Assembly: GCF_014831675.1 (NCBI RefSeq)
Contig: NZ_VJXY01000032.1
Location: forward strand, 3,301-67,300
Reading direction: 5' to 3'
DNA length: 64,000 bases
From: Komarekiella delphini-convector SJRDD-AB1
GTDB lineage: Bacteria; Cyanobacteriota; Cyanobacteriia; Cyanobacteriales; Nostocaceae
The translations under genes were made by a program, and so were the position numbers. The notes under the pieces were generated by a model, which worked only from the letters and a program-made list of their open reading frames with translations, was not told where the DNA came from and searched no databases. Position 1 is the stretch's first letter. Every line of letters starts with the position of its first letter. Below are positions 9,605-19,942 of the stretch, in pieces.

Positions 9605-9722
9605 TCATGTAGGTTTGTTACACTTGGTTTCTCTCCCGTCACGCAGATTAAGATAGCGCCAAGAGAGCAAAATAGCCCCAATCTTGCGGCGAGATTGGTT
9701 AGCTGATGGCAGTGCTGTTATA

Positions 9723-10508
9723 TCAAATTCTGTTAGAGGCGTTCTCGCTTGCCATCCCTACTGTTACATCGCTGGCAGATTCAATTAGACTAGCTAAATG
9801 TGATACTGCCGTTTCCAAGACGCTTTGAACTTGCTTTTTGGAATCTTGGAGCATTCCAGTTTTATAAGTAATCACAATTGATACTGCATCTTTGTTAACG
9901 CGCTCACTTGTGACTACCGGATCTTCTTTGAGTAAAACCTCTAAACGTTGGATGTATTTTGGATTTGAAGCAATTTGAGGTACGCGAAACCGCACTCTTC
10001 CAGGAATCGCATGAACAATGTTATATGCAACTTTTGTAGGCTGTTGAGCTAGTTGACGAGCTTCCTGGAAATGGGTAACAAGCTCCGGCTGTGATTTTGT
10101 AGACTGTTGAGCTAGTTGACGAGCTTCTTGGGGATAGGTAATAAGCTCCGACTCTGAGTTTGAAATAGCTGGTTCTGCGATTGTTCGCTCAACCGCCACT
10201 TCTGCATCGCTAGCAGTCTGAAGAAGGTTAATCAAATGCCATCGCATCTCAATATCTGACATTACCCCTGGCATATAGGTAATGACAACAGATCCGGCAA
10301 TAGGATTAATTTGCTCATTAATTACGCAAGGTTCAGCTTGCAGCAACTTTAGCAGGCGTTGCCGATATTTGGAATTTTCGCTAATTTGAGGTACATAAAA
10401 TCCTACTTGTCCGGCAACTGCATAAGTAATGCTATAAACTACCTTGGTCGGTTGCGTGCAAGTATGAATGGTAGATTTTGGAACTGAGTATGATGTAGAG
10501 TCCTCCAT
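9723..10508 (-). CDS. Protein with two HMA-like domains
   Basis: 261 aa. Two copies of the same domain lie at about 22-100 (YAVAGQVGFYVP) and 168-250 (HAIPGRVRFRVP). Each continues with a P.V(T/I)(S/N)E.(V/I)N strand and an (V/I)TY edge strand. Between them the stretch EARQLAQQ(S/P)TK occurs twice, so the linker is also duplicated. There are no Cys pairs, signal peptide or membrane segment. The first copy has GQV in place of GRV and looks degenerate. It sits between the ATPase and another double-domain gene; a role as docking or regulatory partner of the pump is inference from context only. Confidence 0.7.
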   Translation of the reverse strand: MEDSTSYSVPKSTIHTCTQPTKVVYSITYAVAGQVGFYVPQISENSKYRQRLLKLLQAEPCVINEQINPIAGSVVITYMPGVMSDIEMRWHLINLLQTASDAEVAVERTIAEPAISNSESELITYPQEARQLAQQSTKSQPELVTHFQEARQLAQQPTKVAYNIVHAIPGRVRFRVPQIASNPKYIQRLEVLLKEDPVVTSERVNKDAVSIVITYKTGMLQDSKKQVQSVLETAVSHLASLIESASDVTVGMASENASNRI

Positions 10509-10539
10509 TTTTTCCTCCAGTGTTCCTGATAGAACTCGT

Positions 10540-11730
10540 CTATAAAGGAAGGTTTGCCATCAAGGCTAAGGAATAAGACAGAGATGCAGGCTTTAAATCA
10601 GCCCATAAACTCGATATATCTAGAGTTTGTCCTTCCAAAACCGTTGTGGTTTTCATCGGTTTAGTTGACTGATTAACTGGCTCTGGAGATAGTTGCTGCT
10701 CTGTTATTTTAATGAGATTATTCGGCGGGTTCGTTTGCAAAGCCAACTCTATCAAACTCACCCAATGGGTTATGTTAATGTCACTAGGCTGATAAGCGAT
10801 CGCGATCGATGCTGCATCACAATTCACACGCACACTCAACACATGGGCATCACTTTTCACTAACCTCTCTAGTCGCTTCGCGTAGGCACGATCTTCAGCA
10901 AGTCGAGGCACATTAAACCTGATACGTCCCTCAATTGCATGGACTACTCTATAAGCAATTTTTGCTAGTGCTGTAAAGCCAATATTTTTGTTAACAAAAA
11001 CAGATTTGCTCTCCTCTTTTAATGAGGGTTGCGAAGCATTCTTATCCTCTCTTGCAGATTTACCCTTTCTATTTGATAAGGAAAATTGCCGAGGTATTGT
11101 ATCAGTTGTTTGAGAAGTTTTGCTGATTTTTGCTCCTGAAATTTGCGGCTCTAGATAATCAATCACCCGACGGGTTGCATCTGCTGTAATCATGTAGACT
11201 GGAATCGCTGCTAAACCGCTGACTCCCATTCCTCCGGTTACTGCAAACCCTGTCATTAAGGGAATAAATGAAATAGACTGCTCTTTCCAAAAATCAAGGG
11301 ATTTCCATGCAGCAAAGGCATCCATCTCACTGACAGACTCAGACAAAGCTTGAGGCTGGTGAATACCAAATTCTTGCAGTAGCTCCAACACCTGCGGCAA
11401 TGACAGCTGATTTTCGTCATAAGTGACAATCATACTGCCCGTTTGCTGATTGATTACAACTTCCCTCACCCCACACTGTTGCTGTAAATGTTGGGATATA
11501 CTTTCTAGTCTTGAGTTAAAACTATCTTCACTAGCGCGGATTCTTACACGCCCAGTTGTAGCATGAATGATTTGCAGTCCATCTGGAGATAGGTGTACTT
11601 GTGATTGTGCGACTGCTTCACTTGTATTCTGATTAACTTTTACTTCGTTGCTTTGGTGTTCAGAAGAAACTAAGTCAGAAGAGATTTTGGGCTGCGAACT
11701 TAACCCGTTGTGACTAACAGTATTGGTCAT
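10540..11730 (-). CDS. Protein with two HMA-like domains flanking a hydrophobic segment
   Basis: 396 aa. HMA-like domain 1 lies at about 50-125 (IHATTGRVRIRA), a hydrophobic stretch at about 152-182 (SFIPLMTGFAVTGGMGVSGL), a basic/Ser linker at about 195-250, and domain 2 at about 255-335 (VHAIEGRIRFNVP). It appears to be the first gene of the five-gene series. The 31-bp gap to the next gene and the shared domain suggest co-transcription. No CxxC motif is present. The architecture resembles the N-terminal half of the neighbouring ATPase without the catalytic core. Confidence 0.7.
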   Translation of the reverse strand: MTNTVSHNGLSSQPKISSDLVSSEHQSNEVKVNQNTSEAVAQSQVHLSPDGLQIIHATTGRVRIRASEDSFNSRLESISQHLQQQCGVREVVINQQTGSMIVTYDENQLSLPQVLELLQEFGIHQPQALSESVSEMDAFAAWKSLDFWKEQSISFIPLMTGFAVTGGMGVSGLAAIPVYMITADATRRVIDYLEPQISGAKISKTSQTTDTIPRQFSLSNRKGKSAREDKNASQPSLKEESKSVFVNKNIGFTALAKIAYRVVHAIEGRIRFNVPRLAEDRAYAKRLERLVKSDAHVLSVRVNCDAASIAIAYQPSDINITHWVSLIELALQTNPPNNLIKITEQQLSPEPVNQSTKPMKTTTVLEGQTLDISSLWADLKPASLSYSLALMANLPL

Positions 11731-11823
11731 TTGCTCGATAGCTAACCCAAACCATAGGTTAACACTAGGTTAAATGTAGCCTAAGCTTGAATAGAAAGTA
11801 TCATTCTTGAGAGCTATTCCGAA

Positions 11824-12357
11824 TTAAGTATTGTTAACTACTCGTTGTTGGTATTCCTGTTCTGTGATCATATCGAGAGTACTCTCTAGGCGATCTACAA
11901 ATACAACACCGTCAAGATGATCGTACTCATGTTGAAAGATACGAGCAACAAAATCAGTTAATTCTTGCTTTTGTAACTTGCCATTACGATCAGTGTATTC
12001 CACTTCAATTGCCTGATATCTGGGAATTAACCCCCTAATCCCTGGAACACTTAAACAACCTTCCCAACCTTTGACAACTTCAGTTGAATGAGCAATGATT
12101 TTAGGATTAATCATCGCAGTCGGTTCCATTTCCGGGGCATTGGGATATCTAGGATTAGGCCGAGAAGCGACAATCAATAAACGATAAGATTCTGCTACTT
12201 GAGGTGCAGCAATTCCTACACCGTTAGCCTTAGCAACGGTAGTAATTAAATCTTCAATTAATTTTTGAATGTGTTCATCTTGAATATTGTCAACCCCAAC
12301 AGCTTTTTGACGCAGTATGGGATTGCCTAATTGAATAATTGGAACTAATTCAGCCAT
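11824..12357 (-). CDS. def: Peptide deformylase
   Basis: 177 aa, the normal length. It removes the formyl group from the N-terminal Met of nascent proteins. The three metalloenzyme motifs are present: GVGIAAPQ at 46-53, EGCLS at 99-103 with metal ligand C101, and HEYDH at 143-147 with the two His ligands and catalytic Glu. AAAAGGAGTT before the ATG gives a good ribosome-binding site. It appears to be a single-gene unit between the HMA-like operon and htrA. Confidence 0.97.
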   Translation of the reverse strand: MAELVPIIQLGNPILRQKAVGVDNIQDEHIQKLIEDLITTVAKANGVGIAAPQVAESYRLLIVASRPNPRYPNAPEMEPTAMINPKIIAHSTEVVKGWEGCLSVPGIRGLIPRYQAIEVEYTDRNGKLQKQELTDFVARIFQHEYDHLDGVVFVDRLESTLDMITEQEYQQRVVNNT

Positions 12358-12545
12358 GAGAAGAACTCCTTTTGGTAATGGGGGGCTGCACTTCTCTACT
12401 TTGAGGCTGCACCCTAAGCGTAGCTATGCCGCAGGCTTTACGGCTCCGTGGCAGTTGAGTTTCGACTTCGCTCAATTGCCGCGTAGTCGAAACTCAGTGA
12501 CCGAGGGCAGAGGGTCAGAGGAGAGAATAATTAATGACTTTTGAC

Positions 12546-12617
12546 AGACGCGATTAATCGTGTCTCTACTCTTGACCTTTGTACAGACGCGATTAATCGC
12601 GTCTCTACTCTTGACAT
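12546..12617. repeat. Two tandem copies of a 33-bp palindromic repeat
   Basis: Units at 12546-12578 and 12585-12617 are near identical and 39 bp apart. Each begins acagacgcgattaatcg and contains the palindrome GACGCGATTAATCGCGTC (one arm base varies in the first copy). They overlap the 3' end of htrA and can form stems in its transcript, so they may serve as a terminator or simply be a dispersed repeat. Confidence 0.85.
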
Positions 12618-13879
12618 CAGCCCTCACGTTGTACTGGCAAAGGAGCCGGCCGGACTCCTAGTTGTGAACTTTGTCCATCGCGCTCTACTTGTATTTGCAA
12701 CGTACTACCGATTTTGCTATTTTCTACGAGCTTTTGTACTTCCTCAATTTTTGTAACAGGCTGGTTATTAATGCTTTTAATTACATCACCAGATTGTAGT
12801 CCAGCGACAGATGCGGGCGATCGCGGTACAACAGCAACTACTAAAACGCCCTGATCAGCTCTAAGATTAAGGCGATCGCCAACTCTATTTTGGATTCTTT
12901 CTTTAACTTCTGGTGTCAGTGTCACCATCTGAACGCCTAAATAAGGATGCTCGACTTTGCCGTTAGCAATTAATTCCTGAGCAATTCTTTGCACTGTGTT
13001 GATGGGAATGGCAAATCCCAAGCCTTGAGCGCCTCGGATAATGGCTGTGTTCATCCCAATCGCCTGACCACGAGCATTTAACAGTGGCCCACCAGAGTTA
13101 CCAGGGTTAATTGCAGCATCGGTTTGAATATAATCAACCCGCTTGTCGCTAGCACCGATATCGCTACCAGAGCGACCTGTAGCACTAATAATCCCAGAAG
13201 TAACGGTATTGTTTAAACCTAAAGGATTACCGATAGCAATTACTGCTTCTCCAGGTTGCAGTCCATCGGAGTTACCTACGGCTAAAGTTGGCAGATTATT
13301 GGCGTCAATGTTGATTACAGCTACATCAGTTACCGGGTCTTCACCCAGTACTTTGCCATCAAAAGTTCGGCCATCTTTGAGTGTAACGGTGACTCTATCA
13401 GCACCATCTACCACGTGTGAATTGGTCAAAATTTGACCTGAAGAATTAATAATCCATCCAGAGCCACTACCCCGTTCTACCCGTTGTCTAGGCTGTGATG
13501 GTACGCGTTCTCCAAAAAATCGCCGGAAAAATGGATCGTTAAATTCGTCTGGTACACGAGAAGTGATTGTTCTAGCAGAATCAATCCGAACTACCGCAGG
13601 CCCAACCTTTTGCACTACTGCAACTACAAAGTTGGGATCTCCAGAGGACGAGATAATTGCCGGGGGAGCAATTATCGGATTGGAGACAGTAGTATTTTGA
13701 GGCTGAGTATCGTTTTGTTGAGTCTCTAATGACTTGGTAGGTAGAAAAGAGCAGCTTCCCAAAAATACCACTGCTACCCCTTTTAGCAGCATCAATAAAA
13801 CACTGTTGACTCTGCATTTGTACGGCAAATTCTTGGTATCAATATTTTTAGGCGTTAAGTAATAGTCTATGTTTTTCAT
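12617..13879 (-). CDS. HtrA/DegP-type serine protease (HhoA family)
   Basis: 420 aa. An N-terminal export segment with lipobox-like LGSC at 40-43 suggests a periplasmic, possibly lipid-anchored protein. The trypsin-like domain (about 80-300) has the triad H155 (TNSHVV), D185 (VTDVAV) and S262 (GNSGGP). One PDZ domain follows (about 318-410). Cyanobacterial HtrA/HhoA/HhoB proteases degrade or refold damaged envelope and thylakoid proteins under stress. The export segment begins late (residue about 24), so an ATG or GTG further in may be the true start. The gene is divergent from dnaA. Confidence 0.92.
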   Translation of the reverse strand: MKNIDYYLTPKNIDTKNLPYKCRVNSVLLMLLKGVAVVFLGSCSFLPTKSLETQQNDTQPQNTTVSNPIIAPPAIISSSGDPNFVVAVVQKVGPAVVRIDSARTITSRVPDEFNDPFFRRFFGERVPSQPRQRVERGSGSGWIINSSGQILTNSHVVDGADRVTVTLKDGRTFDGKVLGEDPVTDVAVINIDANNLPTLAVGNSDGLQPGEAVIAIGNPLGLNNTVTSGIISATGRSGSDIGASDKRVDYIQTDAAINPGNSGGPLLNARGQAIGMNTAIIRGAQGLGFAIPINTVQRIAQELIANGKVEHPYLGVQMVTLTPEVKERIQNRVGDRLNLRADQGVLVVAVVPRSPASVAGLQSGDVIKSINNQPVTKIEEVQKLVENSKIGSTLQIQVERDGQSSQLGVRPAPLPVQREG

Positions 13880-14048
13880 GTATTTTTACTTCTCCGTGCT
13901 AGTCAGGGGGTGGTAGGATATTGCCTACCGGGTATATCCCAGAATAATTTCAAGTTGAAAGCTTGTTTTAGGTCTTGAGTGTCTCAATGCTAAATTGGTG
14001 CTTGCTCATATCTTCTATTGTGACGATTAGCAGCAAAGGTAGTAGATA

Positions 14049-15416
14049 ATGGAAATTCCCATAGAAAGTCTGTGGAGTCAGGTATTAGAGCGTTTACAGC
14101 TAGAATTATCCCGACCCACCTTTGAAACTTGGATCAAAACTGCTAGTGCGGAGCGATTAGAAAATAATTGTTTAGTTATACGTACTCCTAACCCGTTTGC
14201 TCGCAATTGGTTACAAAAATATTACATCAATACAATCGCCCATGTAGTGCAAGATATTCTGGGGCATCCTGTGGAAATTTATATTACTGTTATCAAAGGG
14301 GATGAATCTCATCTTAGTACACAAGATGTTACCGAGTTGCCAGCTTCCAACAGTATTGCCCAGAGTGTTAATACAAACAAACAAAAAGCTACAGAATTAA
14401 ATTCTAAGTACATATTTTCCCGATTTGTAGTTGGGGCTAACAACCGTATGGCCCATGCTGCGTCTTTAGCTGTTGCGGAATCTCCAGGTAGGGAATTTAA
14501 TCCCTTATTTTTATGCGGTGGCGTAGGCTTAGGTAAAACTCATTTAATGCAGGCTATTGGTCACTATCGCTGTGAAATTTGTCCTGATTGCAAAATATTT
14601 TATGTTTCTACTGAGCAGTTTACTAATGATTTAATTACAGCAATCCGTAAGGATAGTATGCAAAGTTTTCGAGAGCATTACCGGGCTGCTGATGTTTTGT
14701 TAGTAGATGATATTCAGTTTTTAGAAGGTAAAGAATATACGCAAGAAGAATTTTTTCATACTTTTAATACTTTACACGAAGCTGGAAAACAAGTTGTAAT
14801 AGCTTCTGACCGCCCTCCTAACCATATTCCTAGCTTACAAGAACGTCTTTGCTCTCGTTTCTCTATGGGGTTAATCGCAGATATTCAACCACCAGATTTA
14901 GAAACTAGAATGGCAATTTTACAAAAAAAATCTGAGTATGAAAATATTCGTCTTCCCAAAGATGTGATTGAGTATATTGCTTCTAACTATACCTCTAATA
15001 TTCGAGAATTAGAGGGAGCTTTAATTCGGGCATTGGCCTATATTTCGATTTGGGGTTTACCCATGACTTTGGGAAATATCGCACCAGTTTTAGAGCCATC
15101 TAGTGAAAAAGTGGCAGCTACTCCAGAAGCAATTTTGAAAGTTGTGGCGGATACTTTTGATGTTTCAGTTGAAGACCTCAAAAGCAACTCACGCCGTCGA
15201 GAAATTAGCTGGGCACGTCAAATAGGAATGTATCTAATGCGGCAACATACGGCTCTAAGTTTGCCTAGAATTGGCGAAGAGTTTGGTGGTAAAGATCATA
15301 CAACGGTAATCTACAGTTGTGATAAAATCACCCAACTTCGGGAAAGCGATCGCACCTTAGCACAAACACTACGTCAACTGAGCGATCGCATTAATATGAC
15401 TAGTCGCTCCCAATAA
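14049..15416 (+). CDS. dnaA: Chromosomal replication initiator DnaA
   Basis: 455 aa. Domain I (about 1-85) is followed by a short linker. The AAA+ domain has Walker A GGVGLGKT at 157-164, Walker B LLVDD at 217-221 and the sensor and box VII motifs. The C-terminal DNA-binding helix-turn-helix near 390-455 has the DnaA signature ([16 protein letters not shown]). The gene begins with a clear ATG. I see no cluster of DnaA boxes in the 170 bp before it or the 290 bp after it, and dnaN does not follow; aspS does. Confidence 0.98.
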   Translation: MEIPIESLWSQVLERLQLELSRPTFETWIKTASAERLENNCLVIRTPNPFARNWLQKYYINTIAHVVQDILGHPVEIYITVIKGDESHLSTQDVTELPASNSIAQSVNTNKQKATELNSKYIFSRFVVGANNRMAHAASLAVAESPGREFNPLFLCGGVGLGKTHLMQAIGHYRCEICPDCKIFYVSTEQFTNDLITAIRKDSMQSFREHYRAADVLLVDDIQFLEGKEYTQEEFFHTFNTLHEAGKQVVIASDRPPNHIPSLQERLCSRFSMGLIADIQPPDLETRMAILQKKSEYENIRLPKDVIEYIASNYTSNIRELEGALIRALAYISIWGLPMTLGNIAPVLEPSSEKVAATPEAILKVVADTFDVSVEDLKSNSRRREISWARQIGMYLMRQHTALSLPRIGEEFGGKDHTTVIYSCDKITQLRESDRTLAQTLRQLSDRINMTSRSQ

Positions 15417-15435
15417 GGGGACTAGGGAACTCTAG

Positions 15436-15590
15436 AAGCAGGGGAAGCAGGGGAAGTCGAGGGGCAGGGGAAGCAGGGGAAGCAGGGGAAGCAGGGGAAG
15501 CAGGGGAAGTCGAGGGGCAGGGGAAGCGAAAGAATAATTCTCTTTCCCCATTCCCCATTCCCCAGTCCCCATTCCCCAGTCCCCAGTCCC
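15436..15590. repeat. G-rich and C-rich short tandem repeats (STRR) between dnaA and aspS
   Basis: 15436-15527 consists of repeated agcagggga 9-mers with two gtcgagggg interruptions. 15543-15590 consists of ccccatt/ccccagt heptamers, the classic cyanobacterial STRR type. The two halves are partly complementary. They follow the dnaA stop and may fold in its mRNA; no protein is encoded. Confidence 0.9.
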
Positions 15591-15705
15591 ATAGTTTTTG
15601 ATTTTTTATTTCACCGGAACTACTACAATTACTATTGATGCTAGATAATGGGAAAGCTTTGACATTTTCTTGCCAATCTAGCCCGGAAAAACAGACCTAA
15701 CATTT

Positions 15706-17493
15706 ATGCGAACTCACTATTGCGGCGAACTCCGAAAAGAACATATTGGAGAAACTGTTACCTTGTACGGATGGGTAGACCGTCGCCGCGATCATGGGGG
15801 TGTGATATTTTTAGATTTACGCGATCGCTCTGGAATCCTCCAAATTGTCAGCGATCCGCAACGCACCCCGGATTCCTACGAGCAGGCAAACGCCCTGCGA
15901 AATGAATACGTTGTTGAAATCACTGGTAGGGTAACGCAACGTCCTAAAGAATCTTTGAATACCCGCATACCTACAGGTGAAGTTGAAATCTACGCCGATA
16001 AAATTTTACTGCTCAACGGTGTCCGCAAACAGTTACCCTTTCAAGTTTCTACTGCTGACACCGAGACGGTGCGGGAAGACTTGCGACTGAAGTATCGTTA
16101 TTTGGATTTGCGACGCGATCGCATGGCGCAAAACATACAACTACGTCATCAAATTGTCAAAGCCATGCGTCGCTATCTGGAAGATTTGGCAGGTTTCATT
16201 GAAGTCGAAACCCCAATCCTTACCCGTTCCACTCCTGAAGGTGCGCGGGACTATATTTTACCCAGTCGCGTTAACGCTGGTGAGTGGTTTGCCTTACCAC
16301 AATCACCCCAGCTATTCAAACAATTACTGATGGTATCTGGCTTAGATAGATATTATCAGATTGCCCGCTGCTTCCGCGATGAAGATTTACGCGCCGATAG
16401 ACAACCGGAATTCACTCAGTTAGACATGGAAATGAGTTTCATGTCCCAAGAAGAAATAATCGAACTAAATGAAAAGTTAGTTTGTCATATTTTCAAAACG
16501 GTTAAAGGCATTGAGTTACACCGCCCTTTCCCTCGTCTGACTTATGCTGAAGGGATGGAACGTTACGGCAGTGATAAACCAGATACTCGTTATGGATTGG
16601 AGTTAGTCAATGTCTCGGATGTGCTCAAAGACTCTGGTTTTAAAGTCTTTCGGGACGCCGTTGGTAATGGTGGTGTCGTCAAAATTTTACCAATTCCCAA
16701 CGGTAATGATGTAATTTCTAACGTCCGCATCAAACCAGGCGGAGATTTATTCAAAGAAGCCAACGAAGCTGGTGCTAAAGGTTTAGCCTACATCCGGGTA
16801 AGGGATGATGGTGAAATCGATACTATTGGCGCTATTAAAGACAATTTGTCAGCAGAACAAAAACAGGAAATTTTACGCCGCACAGGTGCAAAAGCTGGAC
16901 ATCTGCTGTTATTTGGAGCTGGTGATACTGCTACAGTTAATAAAACCTTAGATAGACTGCGGCAAGTTATCGCAAAAGAGTTTAGGTTAATTGATCCAGA
17001 AAAAATCAACCTGCTCTGGATTACAGATTTTCCCATGTTTGAGTGGAATGCTGACGAAAAACGCCTAGAAGCACTGCACCATCCATTTACTGCACCGCAT
17101 CCTGATGATTTGAGTGACTTGAAAACTGCACGCGCCCAAGCTTATGATTTAGTGCTCAACGGCATGGAAGTAGGCGGTGGAAGTCTGCGGATTTATCAAA
17201 GGGAAATTCAACAGCAGGTATTTGAAGCGATCGGTTTGTCTCCTGAAGAAGCACAAAATAAATTTGGCTTTCTCTTAGAAGCATTTGAATATGGTACACC
17301 GCCTCATGGTGGTATTGCCTACGGTTTAGATCGTTTGGTGATGCTATTAGCTGGAGAAGAATCTATTCGAGATGTAATTGCTTTTCCAAAGACGCAACAA
17401 GCACGGTGTTTATTAACTGACGCGCCTTCGGGAGTAGATGCCAAGCAATTGAAAGAACTGCATGTTGCTTCGACTTATAAACCAAAGTCTTAG
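15706..17493 (+). CDS. aspS: Aspartyl-tRNA synthetase
   Basis: 595 aa, typical of the bacterial class IIb enzyme. An N-terminal OB fold for anticodon binding (about 1-110, [11 protein letters not shown]) is followed by the class II core: motif 2 around [19 protein letters not shown], the bacterial GAD insertion at about 290-420, and motif 3 [15 protein letters not shown] near the C-terminus. It charges tRNA-Asp, and in many cyanobacteria also tRNA-Asn for the amidotransferase route. The ATG at 15706 gives a conventional N-terminus (MRTHYCG). Confidence 0.97.
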   Translation: MRTHYCGELRKEHIGETVTLYGWVDRRRDHGGVIFLDLRDRSGILQIVSDPQRTPDSYEQANALRNEYVVEITGRVTQRPKESLNTRIPTGEVEIYADKILLLNGVRKQLPFQVSTADTETVREDLRLKYRYLDLRRDRMAQNIQLRHQIVKAMRRYLEDLAGFIEVETPILTRSTPEGARDYILPSRVNAGEWFALPQSPQLFKQLLMVSGLDRYYQIARCFRDEDLRADRQPEFTQLDMEMSFMSQEEIIELNEKLVCHIFKTVKGIELHRPFPRLTYAEGMERYGSDKPDTRYGLELVNVSDVLKDSGFKVFRDAVGNGGVVKILPIPNGNDVISNVRIKPGGDLFKEANEAGAKGLAYIRVRDDGEIDTIGAIKDNLSAEQKQEILRRTGAKAGHLLLFGAGDTATVNKTLDRLRQVIAKEFRLIDPEKINLLWITDFPMFEWNADEKRLEALHHPFTAPHPDDLSDLKTARAQAYDLVLNGMEVGGGSLRIYQREIQQQVFEAIGLSPEEAQNKFGFLLEAFEYGTPPHGGIAYGLDRLVMLLAGEESIRDVIAFPKTQQARCLLTDAPSGVDAKQLKELHVASTYKPKS

Positions 17494-17875
17494 CTTAGTC
17501 AAAGGGAATCTATTTTCAATCAATAGTAGGGTGGGCATTGCAATCCCCGCCCTTTCAAAGCGAACAAATGAACTAGTGATTTGTATCATCATAAGACCTC
17601 TTGCATGAATCAGATTTGAACAGCCGTAAGACCATTTATTTGTGAGGCTGCACCAAATTTTCTTAACTTTTTCTTTCTTTGTGTCCTACTCTGCGGGTTC
17701 GCTCTTAGCGTTCTCGTAGAGTAGCCGCTTTGCGTCTATGCGCCTTTGCGGTTTGTTCCTCTTTTCAAATATTCGTGCGGTCTATTGAATATTTGTGTGA
17801 TTGGAAAAAATAGAGGAGCGATCGCTTATTCCTAGTTCTTTTATCCTTGGCAATTTCATAAGTTGAAGCGTAAGC
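17494..17875. other. Intergenic region, no gene seen
   Basis: 382 bp between convergent aspS and a Uma2 gene. It contains repeat-type GC-richer patches (tctgcgggttcgctcttagcg at about 17690, tctatgcgcctttgcggtttg at about 17736) typical of interspersed sequence in this genome. No credible ORF, tRNA or strong terminator is seen. Confidence 0.5.
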
Positions 17876-18469
17876 TCAAGGATTCAGAATGGGGGTTAGA
17901 TCCAGGATAAATCTAGGTAGCACATCTTCGCCAGAAAGCGTCGGTGGTTTGTCAACAGAGAAATTTAGAGTTTCTACATCAATAGAAGTCCGATAAATTT
18001 CAACTAAGGGTGTTTTAGGGTCAATCAGCCAGCCTAAGCGAGTGCCGTTAGCCTGATATTCTCGCATTTTTGAGCGCAATTTTGCTAAGGAATCAGTTTC
18101 AGAACGAAGTTCAATTACAAAATCTGGACACAATGGAGGAAAGCGCCGCCTTTGCTCAGAGGATAACACTTTCCAGCGTTCTAGTAGCACCCAGGAAGCA
18201 TCAAAAGAACGATAAGCACCATTAGGCAAACGAAATTCAGTTGAAGAGTCAAAGACTTTTCCCAGCTTTGTTTCACGATTCCAAAAACCAAGTTGCAGGT
18301 TGATATCCGAATTCCTAATGCCGCTTTCGCCGCCAGTTGGGGGCATGATTATTAATTCTCCTTCAGCAGTTAGTTCCAATCGCCATTCTTCATTGGCTAT
18401 GCAGAGTTGATAAAACTGCTCGTCTGTCAGTCCTACGGCTGGGGGTACATTCTGGGAGAGAGCTTTCAT
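17876..18469 (-). CDS. Uma2-family (DUF820) putative endonuclease
   Basis: 197 aa, the normal size. The PD-(D/E)XK-like core of the family is visible: E at about 67 in the SSTEFRLPNG strand region, FDASWV, then PDFVIELRSETDSLAKLRSKM and GWLIDP. The PDFVxE...D.L..K pattern is the family hallmark and matches a nuclease fold. Uma2 proteins are greatly expanded in filamentous cyanobacteria; their role is unproven. Monocistronic. The region next to its start carries repeat DNA. Confidence 0.85.
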   Translation of the reverse strand: MKALSQNVPPAVGLTDEQFYQLCIANEEWRLELTAEGELIIMPPTGGESGIRNSDINLQLGFWNRETKLGKVFDSSTEFRLPNGAYRSFDASWVLLERWKVLSSEQRRRFPPLCPDFVIELRSETDSLAKLRSKMREYQANGTRLGWLIDPKTPLVEIYRTSIDVETLNFSVDKPPTLSGEDVLPRFILDLTPILNP

Positions 18470-19118
18470 AGGCGTTTTGCCAATAGTGTTAATTTTATTA
18501 TGAGCGAGGCTCCTAGTTTAAGGTGTTTTGGGGCGATCGCAGATTCACCAGATTTGTATGCAATATTAGAGCCTAATACAATTCAGCTAAGCATTTCTTC
18601 CTTCTCTTTGCGTCCTTTGCGGTTCGTTAAAAAATTGAATTTGACAAAAAATTTTAGCCTTAACTGAACCGTATTGTATTAGAGCCGGATGACTGTTCAG
18701 CTTTATCACTCTGCGGCGGACAGAAGAGAAAAAATAAAGAAGTGCATTATTTGAGTTTTTACTGCGTTCATTTACTTAAGTATCGTAACTTTTTTTGCTG
18801 CACGGAGGTTGCTACTGGTAAGAGACGGCATTTTTTACCTGAGACAACGTTGATTGATGCTGAGACTATGCCGTTATGATTAAATTTAGAGCTAAGTCAA
18901 TCAATTTTGGATTGACTCCGACTACAAGGGTACGGAGTTTGAGGATTTTGGATTGACTCTAATAGGATTTGTTCCGCACACTCACTATGGACGGAGCATG
19001 TAGCTTGCTTCTTTGCAGGAGTACCAAAAAAATCTAAAATTTAAAATCTAAAATCTAAAATTGGAACGGTCAAACGCACTACACAATACCTCAAAGCTGA
19101 GGTTGGTGAAGGTAAATA
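18470..19118. other. Intergenic region with simple repeats, no gene seen
   Basis: 649 bp. Two copies of ttttggattgactc (about 18905 and 18947) flank a near-palindromic ccgactacaagggtacgg. Near 19030-19065 is a ctaaaatt(t)aaaat-type tandem repeat, a pattern also seen near 27780. No ORF above background and no tRNA signature were found. The promoter for the downstream small membrane protein should lie at the right end. Confidence 0.5.
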
Positions 19119-19460
19119 ATGGTAATAGTAGTTGTCGTAATTAACACTCTAATTTCGCTGATGCTACTTTATGCAGCTTGGCGAGTCTGGCAACTCAAGC
19201 GGCAGTTAGCATACATAGCAGATAGATTAATTGACTATGAACGTTGTAGCCATGCGGCACTCTATAAAGCACCCGAAAATATTTATATGAGCCAGCAGAA
19301 TATTCATAACTTACGTCAGGGAAATCAAGGGCTACGGGTACAAATTCAACAAGTGCGACAAATTGTCAGTCTGCTATTTCTAGGACGCCAAGCTTGGCAG
19401 CGAAATTTTCCAAGAGTAAAGTTCACACCTGGAAAAAAGACAGTTGCAAAAAGAGTTTAA
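19119..19460 (+). CDS. Small conserved-type membrane protein of unknown function
   Basis: 113 aa. One N-terminal membrane helix (residues 2-23) is followed by a basic, predicted helical region (about 25-90) with Gln-rich heptads (GLRVQIQQVRQIVSLL) and a basic tail. I do not recognise a named family. It lies 120 bp before a YtxH-type gene and a DUF948-type gene on the same strand, all three small membrane-anchored helical proteins, so a shared envelope role is plausible but unproven. Confidence 0.65.
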   Translation: MVIVVVVINTLISLMLLYAAWRVWQLKRQLAYIADRLIDYERCSHAALYKAPENIYMSQQNIHNLRQGNQGLRVQIQQVRQIVSLLFLGRQAWQRNFPRVKFTPGKKTVAKRV

Positions 19461-19580
19461 TAAATAAAAGCAACATTTCTGGGTGATATATTGTCACGAT
19501 AGATTAAATGAATAAAATCCTTTGGGTCTTGCAAGGAGAGAAAACCCACCTAAAATGAGTGTAAGGAGAGAAACAATAAG

Positions 19581-19931
19581 ATGTCTAATAACCGTTCTGG
19601 AGTATTTATTGGCGGGTTGATGTTGGGAGCTACCATCGGTGCTTTAACCGGGTTGCTAGCAGCTCCACGTACAGGGCGTGAAACACGTAAATTATTGAAA
19701 AAATCTGCCAATGCTATCCCAGAATTGGCAGAAGATTTATCAACAAGTGTACAAATCCAAGCAGATCGTCTTTCTGCTAGCGCATTGCGAAACTGGGATG
19801 ATACTTTAGATAGGTTAAAGGAAGCGATCGCAGCTGGTGTAGATGCTAGTCAGCGAGAAAGCCAAGTCTTAAAACGGCAAACAGCTGCACAAGACTCAGA
19901 TCCGGTTCCCCAGCAATTAGAACGCTCATAG
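19581..19931 (+). CDS. YtxH-domain protein
   Basis: 116 aa. The N-terminal membrane helix GVFIGGLMLGATIGALTGLLAAPRTG (residues about 7-32) with its trailing APRTGRETR is the YtxH signature. The rest is a charged, predicted coiled-coil helix (DLSTSVQIQADRL...). Family members are small stress-linked membrane proteins of unknown action. AAGGAGAG precedes the start. The next gene begins only 11 bp after its stop, so the two are almost certainly co-transcribed. Confidence 0.85.
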   Translation: MSNNRSGVFIGGLMLGATIGALTGLLAAPRTGRETRKLLKKSANAIPELAEDLSTSVQIQADRLSASALRNWDDTLDRLKEAIAAGVDASQRESQVLKRQTAAQDSDPVPQQLERS

Positions 19932-19942
19932 ATGGCATAACT

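Noticed and set aside
13880-14048. oriC next to dnaA
   Set aside because: No DnaA-box cluster or AT-rich unwinding element could be recognised.
18877-18970. Possible tRNA or small RNA near the repeated ttttggattgactc
   Set aside because: No cloverleaf, T-loop (GGTTCGA) or acceptor-stem pairing could be made.
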